Positions 7,590 through 15,250 of a DNA stretch of 20,159 bases are shown one piece after another. Positions within the stretch are counted from its first letter, which is position 1. Each line of letters starts with the position of its first letter. Below the pieces are notes generated by a model that saw nothing but the letters and a program-made list of their open reading frames with translations, searched no databases and had not been told where the DNA came from. The DNA comes from JAGXQV01 sp964505475. GTDB taxonomy: Bacteria > Pseudomonadota > Gammaproteobacteria > Burkholderiales > Sulfuricellaceae. Both the position numbers and the translations under genes were made by a program. The DNA is taken from NCBI GenBank assembly GCA_964505475.1, contig CAZDIJ010000050.1:1-20159 (forward strand), in the 5' to 3' direction.

Positions 7590-8248
7590 AGCTGGCCGCG
7601 CTGTGCTTGCTTCTGCTGCTGGCCGCCGCGCCGTGCCGTGCCTGGATTCGCGTGGAAGCGCCGCCTGCCGCCAGCCTGGAGTGGGTGGCCGAGGACATGG
7701 TGTACAACGGAGTGCCCATGCGCATCCAGTTTTTCCGCAGCAAGGCGGCGCCGGGCGAGGTGCTCGCCCATTACCGCCAGCGCTGGAGCGACGGTGGGCG
7801 GAAGCAATACGTGGAAAATCGCCTCGGCCCGTGGGAAACCATTGCGCGCGGCCTGGGGGAATTTTTCGTCACCGTTCAGGTGCGTCCTACCGCAAGCGGC
7901 GGGTCGGAAGGCTACCTGGCGCAGCGCCCGCTCGCCGTCAGGGCGACGCCCGTATTGGGACAGGGCATCGCCCTGCCGCCGGGAAGCGAGGTGGTGAACG
8001 ACATTCTCAACCGCGACATCCACCGTCCGGCGCGCACATTGCTGGCCTTCAACAGCCTGCCGGTGGATGCCAATGCGGCTTTTTTCCGCGAACGCTATAC
8101 CCGCGACGGCTGGACTCTCGCCAGCGACGCCAAGGGGCGCAACGGCGGCAGGCAAATGATATTACGGCGCAATGGCGAGGAATTGTCCCTGGCGCTGGCG
8201 CTCCGCGCCGGCAGAACGGCGCTGGGCGCCACCCTGGCCGGAAGATGA
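7586..8248 (+). CDS. Exported protein of unknown function in the Tad operon
   Basis: I do not recognise this 220-residue protein. It has a clear Sec signal peptide (1-19, MKLAALCLLLLLAAAPCRA, cleavage before Trp20) and no further membrane segment, so the mature protein should be periplasmic. The mature chain seems to hold two related halves. Residues 36-70 (EDMVYNGVPMRIQFF...HYRQRWSDGG) resemble 138-176 (NDILNRDIHRPARTLLAF...FFRERYTRDGW). Both have a short polar strand, an aromatic/Ser strand, an Ala-rich helix with FRERY/HYRQR, and a Trp/Gly turn. There are no cysteines in the mature part and no catalytic motif. The ATG overlaps the preceding stop (ATGA), and its own stop overlaps the next pilin gene (ATGA). 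Its place among the pilins suggests an assembly or stabilising role in the Tad apparatus; this is inference. Confidence 0.75.
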   Translation: MKLAALCLLLLLAAAPCRAWIRVEAPPAASLEWVAEDMVYNGVPMRIQFFRSKAAPGEVLAHYRQRWSDGGRKQYVENRLGPWETIARGLGEFFVTVQVRPTASGGSEGYLAQRPLAVRATPVLGQGIALPPGSEVVNDILNRDIHRPARTLLAFNSLPVDANAAFFRERYTRDGWTLASDAKGRNGGRQMILRRNGEELSLALALRAGRTALGATLAGR

Positions 8249-8442
8249 TGCTGGACATGAAGAGAAATCGTGGGCAATCTTATACTGAATATGTCGTTGT
8301 CGTGATGGCTCTGGTCATGGCGCTGCTGGCCAGGGACGAAACCGGGACGCCCTACGCGAGCCGGTTGATTGCCGCCATCAAGCAGTCTTACCAGGGCTAC
8401 GCGACTTCGATCGCGCTGCCGGAATTGCCGACGGATAAATAA
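8245..8442 (+). CDS. Very small Flp-like prepilin (65 aa)
   Basis: A 65-residue protein MMLDMKRNRGQSYTEYVVVV... . Predicted cleavage after Gly10 places Glu15 at +5, followed by Tyr and a hydrophobic run (about 16-29). The mature product would be about 55 residues, the usual size of Flp major pilins (about 50-60). The hydrophobic stretch is rather short (about 14-15 residues) and is followed by RDETGTPYASRLIAAIKQSY. Three in-frame ATGs (8245, 8248, 8257) are possible. 8245 is chosen for its ATGA overlap with the previous stop, but 8257 would give an equally good leader (MKRNRG). It is followed by a 21-bp gap, one of only two noncoding gaps inside the operon. It could be a second major pilin or a minor pilin specialised for priming or the tip. 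Confidence 0.72.
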   Translation: MMLDMKRNRGQSYTEYVVVVMALVMALLARDETGTPYASRLIAAIKQSYQGYATSIALPELPTDK

Positions 8443-8463
8443 CCGGGAGATAATCACATCGCC

Positions 8464-9462
8464 ATGGCTACAGAATCGAACCCCTCGGAGCAGCCCCGTG
8501 GCCGCAAAACCCTCGTGCTCGCCCTGGCCGGCGGGATACTGGGCGTGGCGGCCAGCGTGATGGCTTATCACTATCTGGAACGCGAGGAAACGCAACTGCG
8601 CGAACAGATGCAATCCAAGCAGAGCCAGGACGATATCCTGGTCGTGGTGGCCAAGGCGAATTTGGCGGCCGGAAGCGAGATTGGCGACGGCAACATGGCG
8701 ACCCGCCATGTGCCGAAAGACTATGTGTACCCGGAAACCATCCTCCCCGGAAATTTCGACAAGGTGCGCGGGCAAACCCTGGCCAAGGCGCTGGCGAAGG
8801 GGCAGCCCCTGCTGTCCGGCTACTTGTCGGAAGGTGGGGTGGCTGGCCTGTCGGACAAGCTCAAGGAGGGGCGGCGCGCGGTCACCATCAACGTGGACGA
8901 GGTGAGTTCGATCAACGGCCTGATCCATCCTGGCGACCGCATCGACCTGCTGTTCAGCGGCCGGGGCGGCGCCAGCGGAGGCAGCGTTGTTCCATTGCTG
9001 CAAAACCTGAAGGTGTTGGCCACCGGCAGCCAGTATCTTCCCGCCGACGGCCAGCCGGGACAGGACAAGTTTGGCCTGACCTATTCCACGCTCACCCTCG
9101 ACGTTACGCCCGAGGATGCGGCGCGGATCACCCTGGCGCGCGAGCTAGGCATCCTCACCGCCACCCTGCGCGGTCGCAACGACGATCAGAGCGCGCCGCA
9201 CGCCGTTCCCCTGACCGCCAGCCAGCTATTCGGCCCCGCGCCCGCCGCGCCGTCCGTGCTTTCCGGCCAGGCCGCGGCGCGCGCCGATACCGTCACCTAC
9301 ATCGTGCGCGGCGAGTTGCCCGGCGTGGCGTCCATGTTTGAACTGCCGGTGGGCGAAGTTCCAACGCGCGGTTTGGTTTCCCCGGAAAGCGGCGACAAAC
9401 CTTACACGCCGCCCGCCGGCACTCGGGACGTTCCCACAGGGATGGAGCAGAAAAAACGATGA
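8464..9462 (+). CDS. cpaB: Flp pilus assembly protein CpaB/RcpC
   Basis: A 332-residue protein with an N-terminal membrane anchor (about 16-35). A SAF-type domain follows (about 57-122), from DILVVVAKANLAAGSEIGDG to GQPLLSGYL, and then the RcpC/CpaB domain (about 133-245) with VTINVDEVSSINGLIHPGDR and the LTLDVTPEDAARITLARELG helix. This layout is diagnostic for CpaB/RcpC, a periplasmic protein that works with the CpaC secretin in Tad pilus biogenesis. The C-terminal tail (about 255-332) is Pro/Ala-rich and probably disordered. GGGAGA lies upstream (about 8447-8452). The stop overlaps the secretin start as ATGA, matching the usual cpaB-cpaC order. Confidence 0.93.
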   Translation: MATESNPSEQPRGRKTLVLALAGGILGVAASVMAYHYLEREETQLREQMQSKQSQDDILVVVAKANLAAGSEIGDGNMATRHVPKDYVYPETILPGNFDKVRGQTLAKALAKGQPLLSGYLSEGGVAGLSDKLKEGRRAVTINVDEVSSINGLIHPGDRIDLLFSGRGGASGGSVVPLLQNLKVLATGSQYLPADGQPGQDKFGLTYSTLTLDVTPEDAARITLARELGILTATLRGRNDDQSAPHAVPLTASQLFGPAPAAPSVLSGQAAARADTVTYIVRGELPGVASMFELPVGEVPTRGLVSPESGDKPYTPPAGTRDVPTGMEQKKR

Positions 9463-10724
9463 AGACGACTATCCATTATTCGCACTGGCTGGCCCTCGCA
9501 CTGCTGGCGCTGCTGGCGTTTCCCGCCGTCCTGCGCGCGCAGGACGCGGACCAAAGGAAGGCCGCCGTGCTGGAGCGTATCGACCTCTACGCCGGCGAAG
9601 TCCGGGTGCTTCCCGTCCGCCCGGTATCCAAGGTGGCGCTGGGCAACGCCCGCATCATCAGCACGACCATCCTGCCCAACGACCAGTTGCTGTTGATGGC
9701 CGACGCGGCGGGCAGCAGCACGCTGCACATCTGGCTCAAGGATGGCCGTGAGGTGCAGCTCGCGGTGCGCGTGACGGAAAACGACGCCTCGCGCATCCTC
9801 GCCGATGTGCGCGCCCTGATCCAGCCGCTGGCGGGGTTGAGCAGCCGGGAAGTGGGAGGGCAGGTGTTCATCGAGGGAGAGGTGGACCCCAAGGTGAAGC
9901 CGCGCATCGCCTCCATCGTCAAGTCCTTCCCCAAGGTGGTGGATTTGACTCTGGAAAGCGACATGACCATGAAAAAAATGGTGCATCTCGACGTGCGCAT
10001 CATGGAATTCAAGAAAACCGCCCTGGAGCGCATCGGCGTCGAGTGGGCGCCGTCCGCAACCGGACCCAGCGCCGGTCTGCGCGTCGGACGTTTCCTGGCG
10101 CTGCCGGGGCCGCGGCATTTCGCCAACCTGGGGAGCGATTTTACCTCCGTCATCAACATGATGGTCACCGACGGCGACGCGGTGGAACTCGCCTCCCCCC
10201 ACCTGAGCACGCGCAGCGGCGGGGAAGCTTCGTTTCTCGCGGGCGGCCAGATACCCATTCCCACCACCAACACCACCGGCCAGAGCAACGTCATTTTCAA
10301 GGACTACGGCATCAAGCTGAACTTCAAGCCGGTCACCGACGCCGACAACAACGTGCTGATAAAGGTGGAAACCGAGGTCAGCACCGTGGACAGCACCACC
10401 ACCGTCCAGGGCATTCCCGGCTTCCTGACCCGCCGCACCAGCGCCGAGGTCAACGTGCGCGACGGAGAGCCGATGGCGCTGTCAGGGCTGATCGACACCA
10501 ATCTTTCCAACAACGTCACCAAGATTCCCCTGCTTGGGGATATTCCGGTGCTGGGGCAGCTGTTCCGCTCCACCGAATTCCGCAATAACCGCACCGAGAT
10601 GATCGTGTTCGTCGAGCCGCGGGTGGTCGAGGCCAACCGCCAAGTCAACCGGCAGGCCGAGGAAACGGCGGCGCGGATCGAGAAAAAACGCGATCAGTTG
10701 TTGAAGGACAACCTGGTCGATTGA
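9459..10724 (+). CDS. cpaC: Tad pilus secretin CpaC/RcpA
   Basis: A 421-residue outer-membrane secretin. The signal peptide is about 1-27 (cleavage LRA|Q). The pilus/secretin N-terminal domain spans about 33-105, with LYAGEVRVLPV and VALGNARIISTT as in the CpaC N-domain. A BON-like domain follows (about 112-168, GGQVFIEGEVDPKVKPRI), then the T2SS-type secretin core (about 235-390). Typical core segments are SFLAGGQIPIP, FKDYGIKLNFKP, NVRDGEPMALSGL, KIPLLGDIPVLGQLFR and TEMIVFVEPRVV. The final 30 residues are charged and probably helical. Size is slightly below many CpaC proteins (about 450-550), but all core parts are present. The protein forms the gated channel through which the pilus leaves the cell. 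Confidence 0.95.
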   Translation: MKTTIHYSHWLALALLALLAFPAVLRAQDADQRKAAVLERIDLYAGEVRVLPVRPVSKVALGNARIISTTILPNDQLLLMADAAGSSTLHIWLKDGREVQLAVRVTENDASRILADVRALIQPLAGLSSREVGGQVFIEGEVDPKVKPRIASIVKSFPKVVDLTLESDMTMKKMVHLDVRIMEFKKTALERIGVEWAPSATGPSAGLRVGRFLALPGPRHFANLGSDFTSVINMMVTDGDAVELASPHLSTRSGGEASFLAGGQIPIPTTNTTGQSNVIFKDYGIKLNFKPVTDADNNVLIKVETEVSTVDSTTTVQGIPGFLTRRTSAEVNVRDGEPMALSGLIDTNLSNNVTKIPLLGDIPVLGQLFRSTEFRNNRTEMIVFVEPRVVEANRQVNRQAEETAARIEKKRDQLLKDNLVD

Positions 10725-10744
10725 CCGGAGCAAGGACGGCTTCC

Positions 10745-12448
10745 ATGATTATCATCCGGGTGGAACCCCCGAAAGGACCGGCCAACGAAATCACCTGCGT
10801 CGGCAACCGTTTTACTGCCGGCAGCGGGCCGGACAACCTGGTGCAGTTGTTCGGCGGGAAGGTGGCGATGGTGCATTTCACGGGGTTGGAGGAAAACGGC
10901 CAGATTTTCGTCGAGGATGCCGGCTCCATCCACGGCACCTTCGTCAACGGCGAGCGGATCAAGCGTAGCGGTCCGCTCACGGCGGCAGATCAGATTCAGG
11001 CGGGGGATTACCGCATTTACCTCGGCAACGGCAAGGATCGCGCCGAATCCCCGGCCAAGGCCGCCGTTTCCGCTCCCCAGCCAGCCTCGTCGCTCCCGTC
11101 CGCGCCAGAACCGGCCGCCGCGCCGCGTCCGGCGCTCGATGCGGATGCCGCCGGCGCCGTGCGGCGGAAGGAAGAGATGCGCCACTGGCAGGATCGGGTG
11201 CGCCAGGCGCTGCTGTTGCAGATGGATCTCAAGCGGGTGGATGTCAGCCGCATGAGCGAGGATGCCTTGCGCAGCCTCACCAGCGAGATGATCGGCGGCA
11301 TCATCGCGCGCCTCGACGATCTGCCCGCCGGATTCGACCGCGCCGAACTGGCGCTCGCGGTGCTCAACGAAACGGTCGGGCTGGGGCCGCTGGAAGCCCT
11401 GCTGGCCGACGACAGCGTCAGCGAGATCATGGTCAACCGTCACGATGAAATCTACGTGGAGCGTAACGGACGCCTGGAGCTTTCGCCAGTGAGTTTTACC
11501 GGCGATGCGGCGGTGATGGCGGTCATCGAGCGCATCGTCTCGCCGCTGGGGCGGCGCATCGACGAAAGCTCGCCGATGGTGGACGCCCGCCTGGCGGACG
11601 GCTCGCGGGTAAACGCGATTATTCCGCCGCTCGCCCTGCGCGGGCCGTGCATCACCATCCGCAAATTTTTCCGTCATCGCCTCGAAGTGGAAGACTTGGT
11701 GCGCTTCGGCACCATCAGTGAGGACATGGTGCGCTTTTTGCACGTCGCCGTGGAACAACGCCGCAACATCGTGGTATCCGGCGGCACCGGTTCGGGCAAG
11801 ACCACGTTCCTCAACGTCCTGTCCAACTTCATTCCCCATAACGAACGCCTGGTTTCCGTCGAGGATGCCGCCGAATTGCAATTCAGCCAGCCCAACCTGG
11901 TTTCCCTCGAAGCCCGTCCGCCCAACAGCGAGGGCAAGGGGCAGATCGCCATCCGCGACCTGGTGAAAAACTGCCTGCGGATGCGCCCCGACCGCATCGT
12001 GGTGGGGGAATGCCGGGGCGGCGAAGCGCTCGACATGCTGCAAGCGATGAATACCGGCCACGACGGCTCACTCACCACGGTGCACGCCAACTCGCCGCGC
12101 GACGCCCTGTCGCGGATCGAGGTGATGGTGCTGATGGCGGGGGTGGAAATGCCGCTCGCGGCGATACGCGAGCAGGTGGCCTCGGGCGTGCAGTTGATCG
12201 TGCAGCAGGCGCGCTTCGCCTGCGGCAGCCGCAAGGTGACCCACATCAGCGAGGTGACCGGCACCGAAAGCGGCACCATCCAGCTCCAGGATTTGTTTCT
12301 ATACCGGCAGCATGGCTACGGCCCGGACGGCAAGGTGCAGGGCGAGTTCGTCGCCACCGGAGCCATCCCCGAATTTTATGAAATCCTGGCGCAACGGGGC
12401 ATTGCCACCGATCTCAGCATCTTCCGCGCGGGAGGGCGGGCGGCGTGA
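10745..12448 (+). CDS. cpaF: FHA domain fused to Tad pilus ATPase CpaF/TadA
   Basis: A 567-residue fusion. The N-terminus (about 4-95) is an FHA fold, recognisable from SIHGTFVNGERI (61-72). The Arg (GR-S) and Ser (SxxH) positions that bind phosphothreonine in classic FHA domains appear replaced (TAGSGPDN, KVAMVHF), so ligand binding may be lost. A Pro/Ala linker (about 102-138) joins it to a full CpaF/TadA secretion ATPase (about 140-565). Walker A is GGTGSGKTT (346-354), an Asp box is VEDAAEL (372-378), Walker B is DRIVVGECRGGE (416-427), and the His box is TTVHANSPRDALSR (444-457). It should form a cytoplasmic hexamer powering pilin assembly with TadB/TadC. The start ATG at 10745 has AAGGA 8 bp upstream; the upstream TTG at 10721 is less likely. 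Its stop overlaps tadB by one base (TGATG). Confidence 0.94.
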   Translation: MIIIRVEPPKGPANEITCVGNRFTAGSGPDNLVQLFGGKVAMVHFTGLEENGQIFVEDAGSIHGTFVNGERIKRSGPLTAADQIQAGDYRIYLGNGKDRAESPAKAAVSAPQPASSLPSAPEPAAAPRPALDADAAGAVRRKEEMRHWQDRVRQALLLQMDLKRVDVSRMSEDALRSLTSEMIGGIIARLDDLPAGFDRAELALAVLNETVGLGPLEALLADDSVSEIMVNRHDEIYVERNGRLELSPVSFTGDAAVMAVIERIVSPLGRRIDESSPMVDARLADGSRVNAIIPPLALRGPCITIRKFFRHRLEVEDLVRFGTISEDMVRFLHVAVEQRRNIVVSGGTGSGKTTFLNVLSNFIPHNERLVSVEDAAELQFSQPNLVSLEARPPNSEGKGQIAIRDLVKNCLRMRPDRIVVGECRGGEALDMLQAMNTGHDGSLTTVHANSPRDALSRIEVMVLMAGVEMPLAAIREQVASGVQLIVQQARFACGSRKVTHISEVTGTESGTIQLQDLFLYRQHGYGPDGKVQGEFVATGAIPEFYEILAQRGIATDLSIFRAGGRAA

Positions 12449-13293
12449 TGAAGCCGGCGATCATCGCGTTCGCCTTTATCGGCGGAGGCTTGCTCGGCGT
12501 GGTCGGGCTGATGTCGTTGTCCGCGTTCCTGCGCCGCTACCGCGAATCGTTCACCCAGACCGCCCGCCACACTCTGGGCGAAATGTTTCTGTTCGTGGAA
12601 GCCTCGCGGCTGTTTCACTACAATCTTGCACTGTTGGTGGCGCTGCCGCTGCTGATGCAGGTCGTCACGGATTCGCCGCCGCTTGCCGTCGCCACGCTGG
12701 CGCTGGTGGCGGTGCTGCCGCGTTTCGTCTACCGCTCGTTGCAGGAGCGGCGCCTCAAGCTGTTTCTCGGCCAGCTTCCCGACGCGCTGATGGCGTTGTC
12801 GAGCAGCCTCAAGGCCGGCGGCAGCCTGACCGCCTCGCTGGAAAAGCTGGTGGAGGAGCAGCGCCCCCCGCTGAGCCAGGAATTCGAGCTGTTCCTGCGG
12901 GAAAACCGGCTGGGGGTGGATTTCGATACCGCCCTGGAGCGCATGGCGCGGCGTATCGGCCACCAGGATTTCCAGTTGGTGGCGGCGGGCATGCGTATTT
13001 CGCGCGAAGTGGGCGGCAATCTCGCCGCCATTCTGGAAACCCAGGCCGAGATTCTGCGCAGCAAGGCGATCATGGAAGGAAAAATCCGTTCCCTTACTGC
13101 CCAAGGCAAGCTCCAGGGCGTCATCATGACCGTGCTGCCCCTGGTGCTGGGAGTCATCCTCTATTTTCTGGAGCCGGACGCCATGATGCTGATGTTCACT
13201 ACCTCCACCGGCTGGGTGGTGCTGGGGGTGATCGCGGTCATGGAATCCCTGGGCTATCTTGCCATTCGCCAGATCACCAACATTGATGTCTGA
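12448..13293 (+). CDS. tadB: Tad inner-membrane platform protein TadB
   Basis: A 281-residue T2SSF-domain protein. Hydrophobic segments lie at about 4-24, 58-75/79-95, 224-243 and 252-273. The cytoplasmic T2SSF domain (about 106-222) begins LFLGQLPDALMALSSSLKAG, continues with SLTASLEKLVEE, and ends in REVGGNLAAILETQAEILRS and LTAQGKLQGVIM. The sequence and its position between CpaF and TadC identify it as TadB. The ATG at 12448 overlaps the ATPase stop, with GGAGG-like bases (12431-12436) about 11 bp upstream; a GTG one codon earlier is possible. TadB and TadC together form the membrane base on which the ATPase acts. Confidence 0.93.
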   Translation: MKPAIIAFAFIGGGLLGVVGLMSLSAFLRRYRESFTQTARHTLGEMFLFVEASRLFHYNLALLVALPLLMQVVTDSPPLAVATLALVAVLPRFVYRSLQERRLKLFLGQLPDALMALSSSLKAGGSLTASLEKLVEEQRPPLSQEFELFLRENRLGVDFDTALERMARRIGHQDFQLVAAGMRISREVGGNLAAILETQAEILRSKAIMEGKIRSLTAQGKLQGVIMTVLPLVLGVILYFLEPDAMMLMFTTSTGWVVLGVIAVMESLGYLAIRQITNIDV

Positions 13294-14176
13294 CGCGCTG
13301 CCGCTACCCCTCCTGCTGATCGCTTCCGGCTTCGGCATCGCCGCCGCGGCGCTGTTTTACGCCGTGGCGGTGCTGTGGTCGGAGCTGCCGCCCGATCAGC
13401 GCGAAAACATGGATAGACCTCCCTTGCCGGTGCGCTTGCTGTGGCCGCTGGTGAGCTTTTTCGCTTATTTCGTCGGCTCCCGCCTGCCGGTGGATCGGCT
13501 CCAGGCCATCCAGAAACGCTTGCAGGGAGCGGGACTCGATTACATGCTGCTGCCGGAACAGTTTTTTGGCCTGAAGGCCAGTTCGGCGGCGCTCGCCCTG
13601 CTGTTGGCGGCAATGTCGTTTCCCTTGGCGCCCGCCGGTTTGCGCCCGTGGCTGCTGGCGTTGCCTGTGGCGGGTTTTTATTACCCCTGGCTGTGGGTCG
13701 TGGATACCCGGGCGCGGCGGCGGCGGTCGATCCAGAAAATGCTGCCGGTGTACCTGGATTTCATTTCGATGGCGGTGGAAGCCGGGCTGAACCTTTCCGG
13801 CGCGATTTCCCAGGTGGTCGAAAAAGGCCCGCCGGGCGCCCTGCGCTTCGAATTCTCGCGGGTGCTGCGCGAGATCCGCGCCGGCCTGTCGCGCGCCGAC
13901 GCCCTGCGGCGGATGGCGGAACGTACCGATATTGCGCCGATGTATTCCTTCGTCGGCACGGTGATCCAGGCGGAACGCACCGGCGGCAGCCTCGGTCCGA
14001 CGCTCAAGGTCATGGCGAACCAGCGCCGCATCGAGCGTTTCCAGGCCGCCGAGAAAATCGCCATGGAAGCCCCGGTGAAGCTGGTTGGGCCGCTGGTGCT
14101 GTTCATCTTTCCGGTAACCTTTATTGTCCTGGCCTTTCCCCTGGTTATGAAATACCTTTCCCAGGGGACGCTGTGA
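13286..14176 (+). CDS. tadC: Tad inner-membrane platform protein TadC
   Basis: A 296-residue second T2SSF-domain protein. Membrane segments are at about 6-31, 97-116, 119-138 and 264-288. The T2SSF core starts at the basic RARRRRSIQKMLPVYLDF (142-159) and continues with MAVEAGLNLSGAISQVVE, RAGLSRADALRRMAERT and QAERTGGSLGPTLKVMAN. These are typical TadC signatures. The ATG at 13286 overlaps tadB by 8 bp, and its stop overlaps the next gene as GTGA. No defects are seen. The frame stays open upstream to 13259, but the overlap position and the N-terminal hydrophobic helix favour 13286. Confidence 0.93.
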   Translation: MSDALPLPLLLIASGFGIAAAALFYAVAVLWSELPPDQRENMDRPPLPVRLLWPLVSFFAYFVGSRLPVDRLQAIQKRLQGAGLDYMLLPEQFFGLKASSAALALLLAAMSFPLAPAGLRPWLLALPVAGFYYPWLWVVDTRARRRRSIQKMLPVYLDFISMAVEAGLNLSGAISQVVEKGPPGALRFEFSRVLREIRAGLSRADALRRMAERTDIAPMYSFVGTVIQAERTGGSLGPTLKVMANQRRIERFQAAEKIAMEAPVKLVGPLVLFIFPVTFIVLAFPLVMKYLSQGTL

Positions 14177-14529
14177 AGGAAGGTGTGCTCATCGTGGACG
14201 GCCAAGCGGTTGCCCGCGCGCGGAAGGCCGGAAACGCCATCGAACGCGCCCGCGGCCTGCTGGGACGCTCCGCTCCCCCGGCGGGCAGCGGCCTGCTCAT
14301 CGAACCTTGCGCCGGTATCCATACCTGGGCGATGGCCTATCCCATCGACGCCGTTTTTGTCGATGAGCGCGGCGAGGTGCTGCGGGTGGCCGCCCATTTG
14401 CCGCCCTGGCGCTTCGCACGCTGCCCCGGTGCGCGCGCCGTGTTCGAATGCGCCGCCGGAGAAGCGCGGCGGCTGGGGCTGCGGGCGGGCGCCAGGGTGG
14501 AATGGAAGGAAAATGTTTCTGAAAAATAG
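14173..14529 (+). CDS. DUF192-family small protein
   Basis: A 118-residue protein matching the DUF192 pattern: ERARGLLGRSAPPAGSGLLI (24-43), then CAGIHTWAMAYPIDAVFVDERGEVLRV and a C-terminal FECAAGEARRLGLRAGARVE. No signal peptide or membrane segment is seen, unlike many longer DUF192 proteins with a leader, so it is probably cytoplasmic. DUF192 proteins occur repeatedly in or near tad loci, but no biochemical role is established that I know of. Cys46, Cys84 and Cys93 are present. The start is uncertain: GTG 14173 (GTGA overlap with tadC) is reported, while GTG 14194 has AAGGAAGG about 10 bp upstream and would remove seven residues. The end overlaps the TPR gene by 17 bp. Confidence 0.78.
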   Translation: MKEGVLIVDGQAVARARKAGNAIERARGLLGRSAPPAGSGLLIEPCAGIHTWAMAYPIDAVFVDERGEVLRVAAHLPPWRFARCPGARAVFECAAGEARRLGLRAGARVEWKENVSEK

Positions 14530-15250
14530 ACGCGGCTTCGCCGTTGCGGCGACGCTTGCACTGCTTACCTCGGGCTTGACGCCCGGCGACTGCCTAGCCG
14601 GGACGGAAGGACGGGACGGCACGGCGGCGCGGGCGGCGAGTGCCTACGACAACGGCCAGTGGGAAGAGGCGCTGGAGCATTACACCCGGCTGGCGCAAGA
14701 ATTTCCCAAGGACACCGAGGTGTTTTTCCGTCTCGGCAACCTCCATGCCCGCCTGGGGCGGCTCCGCGAAGCGGCCGAGAACTACGAAAAGGTGTTGGCG
14801 AATAATCCGCGCCATGCCAGGAGCCGCCACAATCTCGGCGTGGTGCGGGTGCGCCAGGCGATCGTCGCGCTCAGCCAGGCGCAGCTCGATTCGGATGCGG
14901 CGCGCGAGGCTGAGCCTCCCCCGCGGCGTCTCCTGGAACACCTGGAATATGCGCTCGGCGGACAGCGTGATGCGTCCCCGCCACCCGCGCCTGAACCCGG
15001 CGAGCCGCAAGCCTGCCCGGAAACGTCCCCCTCCGCGAATACCTCGGTGGCCTATAGCGCGGCGCGGGTCAATCTGCGTAGCGGCCCCGGCAAGCGCTTC
15101 GCCAAGGTGGCGGTGCTGCCCGCCGGCACGGCGTTGACCGTACGCGCCCGGCAAGAGGGCTATGCCCAGGCCGATACCGCCGCCGGGCAAACGGGCTGGC
15201 TGCCGCTCTACCTGCTCCGCATGGGAGCCGCGCCGGTGGAGGCCGAATGA
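14513..15250 (+). CDS. TadD-like TPR protein with C-terminal bacterial SH3 domain
   Basis: A 245-residue exported protein. The signal peptide is about 1-29 (basic FLKNRRGF, hydrophobic AVAATLALLTSG, cleavage near CLA|G); no lipobox is seen, whereas many TadD proteins are lipoproteins. Two clear TPR units follow at about 37-67 (AASAYDNGQWEEALEHYTRL) and 68-101 (FFRLGNLHARLGRLREAAEN), with a partial third at about 102-120. A Pro-rich linker (about 152-175) leads to an SH3b-like domain (about 179-236) with ARVNLRSGPGKRFAKVAVLP and GQTGWLPLYLL. TadD is the TPR component of Tad systems that supports assembly at the outer membrane. SH3b domains often bind peptidoglycan, which would suit anchoring. 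GGAAGGA lies just before the ATG, with short spacing. Confidence 0.8.
   Translation: MFLKNRRGFAVAATLALLTSGLTPGDCLAGTEGRDGTAARAASAYDNGQWEEALEHYTRLAQEFPKDTEVFFRLGNLHARLGRLREAAENYEKVLANNPRHARSRHNLGVVRVRQAIVALSQAQLDSDAAREAEPPPRRLLEHLEYALGGQRDASPPPAPEPGEPQACPETSPSANTSVAYSAARVNLRSGPGKRFAKVAVLPAGTALTVRARQEGYAQADTAAGQTGWLPLYLLRMGAAPVEAE

Noticed and set aside
10694..12061. 455-codon minus-strand open frame opposite the FHA-ATPase gene
   Set aside because: Low-complexity His/Arg/Gln-rich translation antisense to an unmistakable CpaF; a compositional shadow.
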